Source: Isoperla grammatica (Eukaryota; Arthropoda; Insecta; Plecoptera; Perlodidae). From it: a stretch of DNA of 64,000 nt. Made by a program: the position numbers and the translations under genes. Numbering within the stretch: position 1 is the first letter of the stretch; each line of letters begins with the position of its first letter. Location of the stretch: positions 48,386,211-48,450,210 of the forward strand of contig OX246742.1 of assembly GCA_945910005.1 (NCBI GenBank), in the 5' to 3' direction. The notes beneath the pieces were generated by a model. That model was not told the DNA's origin, searched no databases, and saw nothing but the letters and a program-made list of their open reading frames with translations. Shown here piece by piece: positions 46,309 to 56,995 of the stretch.

Positions 46309-47152
46309 CCACGTAGGGTTGCCTTACTGACGTAGCCCATCACGCGCGTCGCGACGCCCAACATATAACGTTGTTTACGTCGCGGCTCAGCGAGCAACGA
46401 TTCGAACGTTTTCCGATTCGAATCGAGAGTTTTCTTCGCGCACTCGTAGTTCGTCTCGTAAGTGGCGCCGCCCTAGCGTCTTGCGCGCCAACTGTGACGG
46501 GTTGCTCGTCTCAACAATAGATCGCAGCACCGTCGTCAACGAGACGCGGGAAATCCAACATTCTCAACCCTTTACAACAAGAGTCCGTCACGCCGTTGGC
46601 AACCCGTCAGATGGAAGGAAATCGGTTGGAAGAATACAACAAACACCCTAAAATAACTATTCAAACATACCGCGCTTCGCGCGAACCTAAAGACGTGTTT
46701 CGAACCTCTAATTTGACGGCTGACACAACAATTTTTGTAATTAATTGTCACTTTCCAACATGTTCGGACACAAACCGCCCTCGCTATCTGACTCCGTGAG
46801 CGTCTACTTTGCTTCGTGGTCCGTCCGTGACGACACTCACGAGTGACTGTGTACCGACTTGATCCGTCAGTGAAGCCACTAACCGTAGAAGCCGCCCTTG
46901 TGGGTTGCTGCCTTCGTTTACTTTGCCTGTGTAGACTGTACCTAGTGCCGTGGTCATACAGGGGGATCAGGGGGTGCACTTACCCCCTCCCCTGTGGATT
47001 TAAGATATATGTGTTTCAATTCATGCTTTCATAACATAGCTGAAAGTCTCGAAATCTGTTCAAAGTGTTAAAATCCGAAAAATGACCGGCGGGGCTAATT
47101 GTGAGACGTTGTTGTTATGTGAAGCTAACTGTGTCTGTCTTGTGTGTTTCAG
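46309..47152 (+). other. Intronic or upstream DNA 5' of the exon at 47153
   Basis: 46320-46560 is CpG-rich (CACGCGCGTCGCGACG, GGCGCCGCCC). A long imperfect hairpin lies at 46958-46995. The stretch ends in a pyrimidine tract GTCTGTCTTGTGTGTTTCAG, a good 3' splice site. I cannot identify the preceding exon in the window. Confidence 0.5.
46958..46995. repeat. GC-rich hairpin just upstream of the exon
   Basis: ACAGGGG and AGGGGGT pair with ACCCCCT and CCCCTGT around a 6-base loop. It lies about 160 bp before the exon. It could be a minimal MITE remnant (CAGGGGG-type ends) or a structured intron element. Confidence 0.6.
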
Positions 47153-47469
47153 GGGGAGGCTTCCCTCAGGGCGCGGGGATGCTCGGATCCCCCAGCTCCC
47201 CCTACAGGAACTGGGCGCCCCCCGCCACACACGGAGTCTACTCCCTGTTCCCCAACGACAACACCCTCTACCAGCAGCCGGGGGGTCGCTACCACCACAC
47301 CCTCACGCACCCCAAGGAGTCTCTCTTCGCTCTGAGCTCCCCGCCCGTGTTCCACTCACCCCCCGTCTCCAATGTCGAGGCCCAGGGCGACCGCGGCGGC
47401 ATCGCCCAGCTCGAGCTCATGACCAAGGGCTTCAACAACAATAACAACAACAATAACAATAATAACAAT

Positions 47470-47504
<35 letters not shown>

Positions 47505-47986
47505 GCGTCGCTGGGGAGAACCGAGCCCCGAGGGCGTCGCGACGTCGCCTGTTGTCAAGAGCGAGGCCAACACGCGGAGTAGCTGCGGTTGTCGTCACAC
47601 CCCGTCCCCCTCGTCGCGTCCCATCCTCCCCCGTTGTCCGGCGGTCGAAGAGCGCGGCTGTTCGCGCACCAACCCCGTCGCCCTGCGCCCCAACAACAAC
47701 AACAACAGCGACCTGGTCGTGGGGGTCAACGGGACGGCCGTGTGGATCAAGAAGGAGCCCGAGGTGAACGGCGTGACCCCGTGTCAGGTCGCGGAGGTGA
47801 CCACGAGCGTCGTGAAGCTCGAGGCTTCGCCGGCGTCCTGTAGGAAGGAGGCGGCGTCGCTGGCCGGGAATATACCGGTGGGCATCGCAGTGGCGAGGCA
47901 GCGGCTGCAGGAGAAGGGGGGTCAGCCCCCCAACTGTGCCACCGCTGTGCAGACAGACCTACAGCAGGCCACCGTCTCAACCATGG
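47153..47986 (+). CDS. Internal exon of a BAHCC1/TNRC18/winged eye-like chromatin protein
   Basis: An 834-bp open exon bounded by TTTCAG| and |GTGAGT, phase 1 at both ends, coding 278 residues. Residue order: GGFPQGAGMLGSPSSPY; an aromatic block NDNTLYQQPGGRYHH...HPKESLFAL; a 23-Asn run (47434-47502, mixed AAC/AAT codons); a basic KRRWG; a Ser/Pro/Cys-rich part; a second Asn run of five; IKKEPE (47746-47763), a classic SUMO-acceptor pattern; and PVGIAVARQR (47875-47904). The aromatic block and VGIAVA-RQ, with CDDRL in the next exon, occur in the same order in vertebrate BAHCC1/TNRC18 as I recall them. That family (winged eye in Drosophila) is nuclear and binds chromatin through a C-terminal BAH domain, which is not in this window. 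G+C- and CpG-rich codon use contrasts with the AT-rich introns. Coding status is strong; the family name is memory-based. Confidence 0.72.
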
Positions 47987-48568
47987 GTGAGTCTCATACT
48001 TACATGTCATGTCACTGTCTTTCTAATTTTCTCCTTCCCACCCTTTTTATTTTAAAACATAAATTAGTTATCTTATATCTACAATGATCGAGCATATGTT
48101 TTCTCAAAGCGGATTGCATCTAGTTTTCCCCAAGTCCGTACCTGTTGCGTATCGTTCTATTTCGGTACAGTACGTGACATGAAATGTGCAGCATGACTCC
48201 AAGGTCTCTGCAGAATTCTCCCCTATAGATCACTTGTCAATCTGTTATCAGTGTCTTGTTTCCTATCAGACGCACGTGGTTATTGTTGTGACGTCATCGC
48301 GGGTCACGTGACAGCCACCTAGTCATCGATCACGCAACGATGCTAATCAAGACGATGCGTGGGCGACGTTAGACATGCAGGGTTCGACCACAACTACTAG
48401 GCCGACGTGTACATTTCTTTACGATTTCTTTAGGCGGTGAAAGGATGGGGTGAACTGTAACTCCGGGTCGATTCCTTTGGGAAACTTGTTTAATATGTCA
48501 TATATAGAAATCTATATGCATGGGTTTCCTGTATATTTTTTTTTGTTGGGGGGGGGGGGCAGCCGTTC

Positions 48569-50069
48569 GGTGACCGGAGAACTGGCCCCTGGAGAACTGG
48601 CCCCCCTATAATTAAAACCGCGAGCGGAGAAGTGGCCCCCCCACCCCGGAGAAGTGGCCTCCTTGCCTAAATAATGACGAAAGTTTTCTAGATGGTCTTT
48701 ATTACGAAAATTGAGCGCGTCATTTAAATCTAATACTGAGCATTGTTTATTTATTTATTCACAACAGTGTAATGACCTATTATTTTTCTTATCTCACGCA
48801 AAACTTTTACAATATCGAAATGTCGAGTTGTCGCTTGTATCGAACAGGGAGCCTGAGTGTCATTTGAAAATATTTCTTCCCGCAAATAAGTAGAAGACCA
48901 TTTCCCAGCTTCCTAATATATTTGCAGCTTTTGGATTTGTCACTGAAAAATCAAATGTTGAAAAAATATTTCTTTAGACTGCGGCAATGTCTTCTAAGTA
49001 TTTCCTTCCATGTCTTCCAGTCCAGCAGCCAGCAGCCAGTGGTGGGTGCGGGGTAGGGGTGCCCAAAGGATTAATTGTGTTGAATTTTTTACTGTTTTTA
49101 TTTTATCACGGCCAAATCGTTGAATGAAATCTATTTAAGGCCTTTGATTCGTGTAAGGAATAAAAAATATAGTTTTATCCACATTTTCATTTTCTTGTAT
49201 GCCCTGGAAATAATTTTGTTTTTACTTTTTCAAAAAAGAAGTCAAATTGGACCGAAATTGCTCGTTTGATCCCCCGCATCCACCACTGGCCAACTGGCAA
49301 AAAGGTGTATGTCTACTCCAAAATAACCAGCCTATCATAAAATATGGGACTCCACTTCTCCGCATGGTGGTGGTGGGAGGGGGGTTGGGGGTGTTCTTTT
49401 CCTATCTGGGAGCTGGTCTATGAGCAAAAAGCAATTTTCAAACTTCATATTTTATTAAGTTCTTTTTTTTTTCACATAGATACTAGAGCATGGCACTAAT
49501 CTAAAATGGCCTGAAAACTGTGACACATATACGCTCAAACACTAAAAAATGTGCATCACATCCCTTCTTGGTAATCTGCATATTTTTATTGAACCACTTG
49601 CCCAAATTACAAAACCACATATAGCAGATTTACACAAAAGGTAATTGCGTACGTCAATATTTTTTTTGGGTCACAATTCTCCAAAGTCACGGGACGATTG
49701 CACCCAAGGACAACAACAGAATCAACAGGGCTGATTCGGAACAACCTTATGAATTTATTATGTGCCTCGGTGCTAGGACGACTCCAAAGTCACCGTTTAC
49801 AAATTCCTAAGCCAACAACTGATAGACGCTACAGCTACCTATTTATAGTAAGTATTTTCTTCTCGCTACTTTTTAAAAAGTGCGCGTAAACGGGAGTTTA
49901 CGATTATATAGACCATTCTGAAAATATTGGGCAGCAACGACAGAATATCAAGAGGAGGCCACTTCTCCGGGGGGGAGGGGCCACTTCTCCGGGGGTAGGG
50001 GGCCACTTCTCCGCTCGCGGTTTTAATTATAGGGGGGCCAGTTCTCCAGGGGCCAGTTCTCCGTGAATC
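48569..50069. mobile_element. MULE-like TIR element (1,501 bp) with internally repeated ends, 10-bp TSD
   Basis: GCAGCCGTTC flanks it at 48559-48568 and 50070-50079. The inverted ends are about 95-115 bp and nearly identical. Each is built of tandem GGAGAA(C/G)TGGCC words (four on the left, five on the right) around TATAATTAAAACCGCGAGCG. Long TIRs plus a 10-bp duplication fit the Mutator-like superfamily, but no transposase remains; the best internal frame is 60 codons without a domain. It contains a nested hAT MITE. Confidence 0.8.
49037..49288. mobile_element. Nested hAT-like MITE, 252 bp
   Basis: The left end CAGTGGTGGGTGCGGGG and the reverse complement of the right end, CAGTGGTGGATGCGGGGG, are near-identical 17-bp inverted termini. 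Flanks GCCAGCAG and GCCAACTG match 6 of 8, a decayed duplication. It lies inside the MULE-like element, so it is the younger insertion. Confidence 0.75.
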
Positions 50070-50079
50070 GCAGCCGTTC

Positions 50080-50245
50080 TGAACCCCCTCCAATTATAGT
50101 CATAGAGTGTAGAAAGCAGAAACGTGCGTGTGCGTGTGCGTGGCACATTGGTCGTGGTCGACCAGGCGTTGGTCCAGGTTCGAACCCTTGCTCGGTTCGG
50201 GTGTAGATATCGTGAGACGTGACATAAAAGTAGCCGTATAGAGCG
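50080..50245 (+). other. Spacer with tRNA-like module
   Basis: GGTCCAGGTTCGAACCC near 50171-50187 is a B-box-like core, with TGGTCGTGGTCGACCAGG upstream as a possible A box. No complete tRNA can be folded by eye. Confidence 0.4.
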
Positions 50246-51527
50246 GAACTCGAACTAGCTTCCGTCCACGTAGCGAGCTGATCCTTGGTGTGTGGTATCT
50301 CACAGCATAGCGATAACAGTGGTCTTATCCCTCGCCTTCCTTGTACACTAACCCACTACCCTCACAGCCAGGAGCTGCGGCGTTGTGCGCGCCGGGACTC
50401 GAACTAGCTTCCGTCCACGTAGCGAGCTGATCCTTGGTGTGTGGTATCTCACAGCACAGCGATAACAGTGGTCTTATCCCTCGCCTTCCTTGTACACTAA
50501 CCCACTACCCCCACAGCCAGGAGCTGCGGCGTTGTGCGCGCCGGGACTCGAACTAGCTTCCGTCCACGTAGCGAGCTGATCCTTGGTGTGTGGTATCTCA
50601 CAGCACAGCGGTAACAGTGGTCGTATCCCTCGCCTTCCTTGTACACTAACCCACTACCCTCACAGCCAGGAGCTGCGGCGTTGTGCGCGCCGGGACTCGA
50701 ACTAGCTTCCGTCCACGTAGCGAGCTGATCCTTGGTGTGTGGTATCTCACAGCACAGCGGTAACAGTGGTCTTATCCCTCGCCTTCCTTGTACACTAACC
50801 CACTACCCTCACAGCCAGGAGCTGCGGCGTTGTGCGCGCCGGGACTCGAACTAGCTTCCGTCCACGTAGCGAGCTGATCCTTGGTGTGTGGTATCTCACA
50901 GCACAGCGGTTACAGTGGTCTTATCCCTCGCCTTCCTTGTACACTAACCCACTACTCTCAGAGCCAGGAGCTGCAGCGTTGTGCGCGCCGGGACTCGAAC
51001 TAGCTTCCGTCCACGTAGCGAGCTGATCCTTGGTGTGTGGTATCTCACAGCACAGCGGTTACAGTGGTCTTATCCCTCGCCTTCCTTGTACACTAACCCA
51101 CTACCCTCACAGCCAGGAGCTGCGGCGTTGTGCGCGCCGGGACTCGAACTAGCTTCCGTCCACGTAGCGAGCTGATCCTTGGTGTGTGGTATCTCACAGC
51201 ACAGCGGTTACAGTGGTCTTATCCCTCGCCTTCCTTGTACACTAACCCACTACCCTCACAGCCAGGAGCTGCGGCGTTGTGCGCGCCGGGACTCGAACTA
51301 GCTTCCGTCCACGTAGCGAGCCGATCCTTGATGTGTGGTATCTCACAGCACAGCGATAACAGTGGTCTTATCCCTCGCCTTCCTTGTACACTAACCCACT
51401 ACCCTCACAGCCAGGAGCTGCGGCGTTGTGCGCGCCGGGACTCGAACTAGCTTCCGTCCACGTAGCGAGCTGATCCTTGGTGTGTGGTATCTCACAGCAC
51501 AGCGGTTACAGTGGTCTTATCCCTCGC
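50246..51527. repeat. 149-bp minisatellite, left block (about 8.6 copies)
   Basis: Unit of 149 bp (ORF starts 50832, 50981 and 51130 show the exact step). It holds CGCCGGGACTCGAACTAGCT, GGTATCTCACAGCACAGCGG and CCTCGCCTTCCTTGTACAC. On the minus strand AGTTCGAGTCCCGGCG is a tRNA B-box-like core, so the array amplifies a tRNA-derived module. It is cut at CCCTCGC (51521-51527) by the 6.4-kb element. Confidence 0.97.
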
Positions 51528-52233
51528 CACAGATAAGGGATTGTAGGCAGATAGATAACGCCCATGTTAAATATCGTTCGCGGTTTTATTCGTACTGAGC
51601 TGTAGTACTGCAATGGACCGCATTGCCGCGCTAGCGTCGCCTAAGAGCGAATTAACTGCCTCCTAGTGGGAAATGTTTGCACCGGTGTGAGCCGACCTCT
51701 TCTGCTCGGGCGCACGTCTGACGCGACTTCCAACCGGCTACAGTGTTGCCGTGGTTGTTTTCAGGCGACAGCAGGTGCACATTCCGATCTTCTTGCACGA
51801 GCACTCGCCATAAATACACCCTCTTAGACGATGACAACTCGTACCCAATGCACCACACAACTTTGGGAAAACGTGTTATTTCAGTACAAAAACCTACACC
51901 ACCGATAATATTTTTCATTACGCCGTGCAAAGTTTACATTATCGAATTTAAATGCGTGATTATAAATATTCAATTTTTAAGGCCAATCCAGTTTTGCTAA
52001 TATCAGCGATTATAGTATATCTAATAATTATAATATTATTATTGTCTACAACAGCTGATACACGAGTCCAGATTATGCAGCTGATTTGGGCTCGAGTCTA
52101 AAATTATATTTGATATTTTCACAAAAAAGTTACGTTATATTTAATATGTTTCATTTCCATTTTTTTATTATTACAACCCTTGCTTGTATGAGCTTCATGT
52201 GTTTGTCTGCCTGGACGGAATCTTATAATCTAT

Positions 52234-52525
52234 ATTTCACCCACTCCGCAATGTCCAATCGAGCGGAAATTTTCACACGCACGTATTCTTTATGACAATA
52301 GATGAATCAATTAACAGATTCACTAATTAATCCATTTATTCATCATAGTTAATTAATCAAAGTTTTATATGGGAATCGGTATTTCACCCACTTCCTAATG
52401 TCCAATCACACCGAAATTTTTCACAGAGACGTATATTCTTGATGACCATACATGAATCAATTTATCACATTCAATTGTTAATCAATTAATTCATCATAAT
52501 TAATTAATCAAGCAAAGCTTTATAA
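52234..52525. repeat. Diverged two-copy tandem repeat, about 147 bp
   Basis: ATTTCACCCACT...ATGTCCAATC...GAAATTTT-CACA...ACGTAT...ATTCTT...ATGAATCAAT...AGTTAATTAATCAA occurs from 52234 and again from 52381 with many substitutions. AT-rich, no coding capacity. Confidence 0.8.
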
Positions 52526-53011
52526 GGAAAATTAGTCACAACTAGTGAGGATGGGCCAACCAGATCCAGATGCAGGCATCAGAATTACACACCCGGTGGT
52601 TGATCGGGGCTTAAATATCCGCGACGATAGCATCGGAAAGGATGTTATTTTTTTTGCTATGCGGCGACAACGCTCAACGCGCTCCACTTGCGAGTTCAAC
52701 CCCATGCGGTGAGTCATTCACCATGTACGCATAGTTGCGTTCCCCTTGCGTGGTGGAACTTGTTATTGTATGTTTGGAATGTCATTTTGATTGACCAGTT
52801 GTGTTGTGTTATTACAAATTATACACTTACCGGCAATCGTAATCACGTTTTTACGGAGATATATTAGGGATGCTGCACGACTACCAATAGTAATTAATAC
52901 CACAAAAAATTCTAGTGGTTTAAATAGCTATTATTTGTTATTATATTTTATGAGTGTTTATAACAAAACAATTATACAACACGTGTTACCGTGAGATGTG
53001 CATTCATGTGT

Positions 53012-53115
53012 TTTGATTTGATTTGATTGTTTCTTTGTTGACAACGGGTCAGTGACCCACTAGTGCAATACAATATAATAAACAGCTGACAATACAATAC
53101 AATGCAACAAGTCAC
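53012..53115 (-). mobile_element. Possible LINE 3' end with (ATCAA)n tail
   Basis: The minus strand reads GTATTGCACTAGTGGGTCAC, then GTTGTCAACAAAGAAACAATC and AAATCAAATCAAA. A short pentamer tail after an A-rich 3' end resembles LINE termini. No TSD or ORF remnant. Confidence 0.35.
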
Positions 53116-53189
53116 ACTAGATGCTAGACTAGTGTTATAACTTATAAGTAACATGAGAAATGTAAGAAAAACAAAAAAACAATAACAAC

Positions 53190-53390
53190 TTGTACATACA
53201 CACACACGCACTCATGCACACACGCACATTCATGCACACTCATGCTCGCTGACGCACACTCACGTACACTCACACACACACTCACGCACACATACGCACA
53301 CTCGCACACATTCATACACACTCATGCACACTCACACACATTCACACACATTCACGCACACACGCACGTGCACTAACAAATTACAGTGAG
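53190..53390. repeat. Irregular CACAC/ACTCATGCACAC tract
   Basis: About 200 bp of interrupted CA dinucleotides and 8-12-bp words such as ACTCACGCACAC and ATTCACACAC; an old compound microsatellite. Confidence 0.85.
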
Positions 53391-54331
53391 GGTTAACACG
53401 CACGCAGAGATATATATCATCGTCTAAACAACAGTTCTTGTTTGGCCTTCATGTAACCCCCTACCTTCCCACCCCCTCATAATCGGAAACTTATAAACAT
53501 ATAGATAACTACGCCAAGTGTATAATTAGTTACTTGTGTATGTCATACTGCTATGTCTTTAGATCACATCATAATTAATTCGTGTGTAATTATAATTATT
53601 AATTATAAATAAAAGTTCGAACGGTAAAGCTCTCCTAATGAAACCATATGGAATATAGTTTCCATTTGACACCTGAGTTTCCATGCCACCTTATCATTGT
53701 TATATGTCACAAGAGACGAATTCAAATGAATGTGGTACCAGGTCAGCTCGTTTCCCATTTTTCGGCACGATGTGGCTGGGTTCCCAAATTACTCATGTGC
53801 CGATTGCTTATCTTATGACCAATCTCAATTCTTCATAAATTAAATGTATCTGGCTTGGGACGAGGGGCGCAGCTATGAGCGAATTATTAATAATATTACT
53901 AGTATTACATGTATGTTTTGGGTATTTTGAAATTACCATGCCTTCTTATGTGTTTTCTTATTTTTGGACCAGTCTCCTTGTATTATTGTATTGATTTATT
54001 TCAATTATTTAGGCCTACTGTTTAGTTTACTACCAATGATTAGTGTTTGGAGCTGAGCTCTTCTCCATCCCTGCCCATTTACATATTATGTGGATGCAGG
54101 GGAATAAATAATAAATGAGAATAATAATAATAAAAAGAAATAAAATATGTAAGGGTTCAGTCACCCCCAAAGGAGTTGAGCTCCCCCTCCCCCCCCCCCT
54201 CCCGCCACCCACCGCGGTCCCATCAGACCCTCTGTAGAACATGGGAAATTAGTGGTTATTTGTTGCTTATTCACTCCCCCTCCCCACATCCCTCGCTCTT
54301 TCACTTCTAATATGACGAGGGACACTCGTAG

Positions 54332-54355
54332 CACAGACAACTGCCCTTATCTGTG
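54332..54355 (-). mobile_element. 24-bp ends-only copy of the 6.4-kb transposon
   Basis: CACAGACAACTG directly followed by CCCTTATCTGTG. These are exactly the 12 terminal bases of the right end (reversed) and of the left end (reversed) of the surrounding 6,388-bp element, with nothing between. CTCGTAG flanks it at 54325-54331 and 54356-54362, the same 7-bp duplication length; a third CTCGTAG follows two bases later, which weakens this point. It reads as an extreme internal-deletion derivative in opposite orientation. Confidence 0.7.
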
Positions 54356-55354
54356 CTCGTAGTGCTCGTAGCTACGCACTCGACTTTACTAGAAAATGTC
54401 TATTTTATGAGAAATTGTTGTACCACGAGCTCGCGGACCATCAATTATTCGGCGCTATGATGACCACACAATGACAATCTCACAACTACAATGAATGAAA
54501 TAAAATTACAAGTTACCTACAATTGCGACAAACTTGTTAGATATCTGTTCCTACTAAGGATGAGCATTATAGCCGAGTTATCAATTATATTATAGATCTA
54601 TTTTTAATACCTATCAGTCTTATCTTAACCATAAACTAAAACTACAACTACAAAGTTACAACATTTCCTTACGCGAGTTTAATATTTGCAATCGTGCGAA
54701 CAATTACAATGTTACAATGTCCACGTGCCACAAGGTTACCTTTTCCTATATAACCTAATGATTACCAGTACACAATGAAATACCAGAATAATCATTTCAA
54801 ACTATAACTCGAGCGGGCAGCCTATGAGGTGCGATTTACAAAGCTGTCTATACTCTGTAACGAACTACCAGTTGTCTGTGGAACTACATACCTTTATAAG
54901 ATTTTTTTTATTGATTTTTTTTGTTTTGTTACATTATATTCCATCAATAGCATTAGTAACTAATATACACAATCTACACATATCGGTATTGGTGGCTGTG
55001 CTAGCACATATGATGTGGCTACAACAATCAATTATCTAATTCGGGAGGGGGCCCTGACGTTTTACGTAATCAATCAAAAAGTGTTAGGACTGACTCACAC
55101 AAATCGTCCTCGAGAATTCTTTCTAAACTATTCGGGACACATTGTATTCTACAATATGACTATAGTGAAAAAACAATTATAATCTGTTTACATCATGTGT
55201 CACTAGTCTTTCCCGTTAGCAACACAAACGAGCGAAAAGATGATTCGCGTAAGTGCATTCATTATCTGAGGGTGTGGTCAACTCGGATGAGAGGCGACTG
55301 TAGAAATTGGCGTCAGGTTTCATTCGTGTGTGTTAACGTAACCTAGAATCAAAA

Positions 55355-55680
55355 TGTATCGCAATAAACTATTGGTATGCAAACATAAAGCGTTATGTCG
55401 AAATTTGAAAGGGTCCTATACATGTCATTTAGTGTACCGTAGCCAGCCAACAAACAGCTCCAAAGTCAGGCGACATTATGGAATGTCGTCATTTAAGTAT
55501 GGCAGCCACTATTGGTGTTTAATCTTGTATGTGCTTTATCGCGATAAACTATTGGTATACAAACGTAAAGCGTAATGCCGAAATTTCAAAGGGTCCTATA
55601 CATGTCATTTACTACTATAGTGTATCGTAAACAGCCAACAAACAGCTCCAAAGTCAGGCGACATTATGGAATGTCACTGT
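55355..55680. repeat. Two-copy duplication, about 177 bp apart
   Basis: ATAAACTATTGGTATRCAAA, AAAGGGTCCTATACATGTCA and CAAAGTCAGGCGACATTATG appear in the same order at about 55364-55487 and 55541-55673. The second copy has a short insertion (CTACTATAG). Confidence 0.9.
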
Positions 55681-55944
55681 TGATGTTTACGTAGTTTACG
55701 AACATTTGTTACAAACACGACAAATCACCCCACCTTATCTAGTAAATGTGTGCGTTCTATCGTGATTAATGATTATTATTGTCAGGTAGTGTTGCAGTGA
55801 ATTAAAGTGCCACGTGTGTCTGCATGAACTTTTAAAGTTAACAATGCAAATGTAATGAATGCGTAACAAATAATGAAGTGACTGAATATTATAGAAACAC
55901 TTTCTTGGATGGAACATATTTGACTGAAAACCGTAAATTTCAAA

Positions 55945-56020
55945 CTCCAACCCCGACAGGGAATTGAACTGGTACCACTTAGTGGGCGGGCCTCTTGACT
56001 ACAAGGACTCACGCCGCCAG
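55945..56020 (-). repeat. tRNA-like module (minus strand)
   Basis: The minus strand carries CAGTTCAATTCCCTGTCGGGG (B-box-like T-arm) preceded by TAGTCAAGAGGCCCGCCC, A-box-like. It directly abuts the SINE copy on the plus strand. Confidence 0.45.
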
Positions 56021-56150
56021 GCGGTTGGGGCGCAAGTCCTAAGCGTATATGCAACCTAGGAGCGTGGGTTCGAATCCCGTATAAGCCATGGGTTATTGGA
56101 ATTATCCTTCATCTTCATATATCACCCCATATCGAATAGAATGATAGCGA
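56021..56150 (+). mobile_element. SINE-like repeat, fuller copy
   Basis: GCGGTTGGGGCGCAAGTCCT, then GAGCGTGGGTTCGAATCCCG (an excellent B box/T-arm), then GGAATTATCCTTCATCTTCA and ATCACCCCATATCGAATAGA. The tail part matches 45624-45735. A tRNA-like head plus shared body indicates a tRNA-derived SINE. Confidence 0.7.
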
Positions 56151-56964
56151 TAATTAGGCCTGTCAACGGGTACCCACCCGTTGATAAAAATCCGCGTAAT
56201 TATCCACGCCTTCGGGTACCCGTTTGGCTGTCTGCACGCCTCAATTGTAATTCTTAAACTACCGCACCGATAGGGGCTTGATAATTAATTAGTAATAGAG
56301 ATCGCGCTCGTTCTTGAGTCGTGCCTGCCTACGTTTGAACTATAATCTAACTTCGTTATAAGATGCTTGAAAATTATGAAAATCTACTTGAAAATAAGTT
56401 TTTCAATTCTACTTCACCCTTCAATTATCTACAAATTTTAAAATATAGGCCTACAGGTATCAGAATACACGATTCTCAAAACGACGGGTACCCAGGGAGG
56501 CATTTCACAATATTTCCCAGTCCTTGCAATAATAGAGACGTAAAGCAACAATAATAGGCATTACCTGGGCCTGCCGATTATAATATCAACGTTCACGTAA
56601 TGTTTACAACTATTTCCATAACAGCAATTTGTTGTCTTTGAACACATGTTTTGAAATGTTGTATACCGTACTTGGAATGTCGTAGGTTTTGTCAGAAAGT
56701 TATTGCAAGGAATAATGAACAATGGCCACTACAGCCAGGGGCGTAGAGGGTGATCGGGGGGGTTTCACCCCCCCCCCCCCCCCCCCCCAATGAAAAAAAT
56801 AAGACAAATTATTGCACTTTATATAACCTCTTTGAACTTGCTCCTAATGCGGCGGCAAACCCCGCTATTATAATTAAAGAGTAAGACCCTCCCCCCCATT
56901 CATAACCACTAACGCCTTTTACCACACACTGCCAAATATCAATATGTTTTAACACCTCCCCCCC

Positions 56965-56995
<31 letters not shown>

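Noticed and set aside
45780..46397. 205-codon ORF on the minus strand
   Set aside because: It is the 40-bp array read through successive frames; two further overlapping ORFs exist in the other frames.
47289..47598. Leucine- and valine-rich ORFs opposite the exon
   Set aside because: They are antisense readings of the Asn-codon run in the real exon.
48711..48893. Coding gene inside the MULE-like element
   Set aside because: Only 60 codons, no transposase motif, AT-rich composition as in the flanking non-coding DNA.
56736..56980. hAT MITE between CAGGGGCGTAG and the C-rich tract
   Set aside because: Only one plausible terminus; no matching inverted end or 8-bp duplication could be found.
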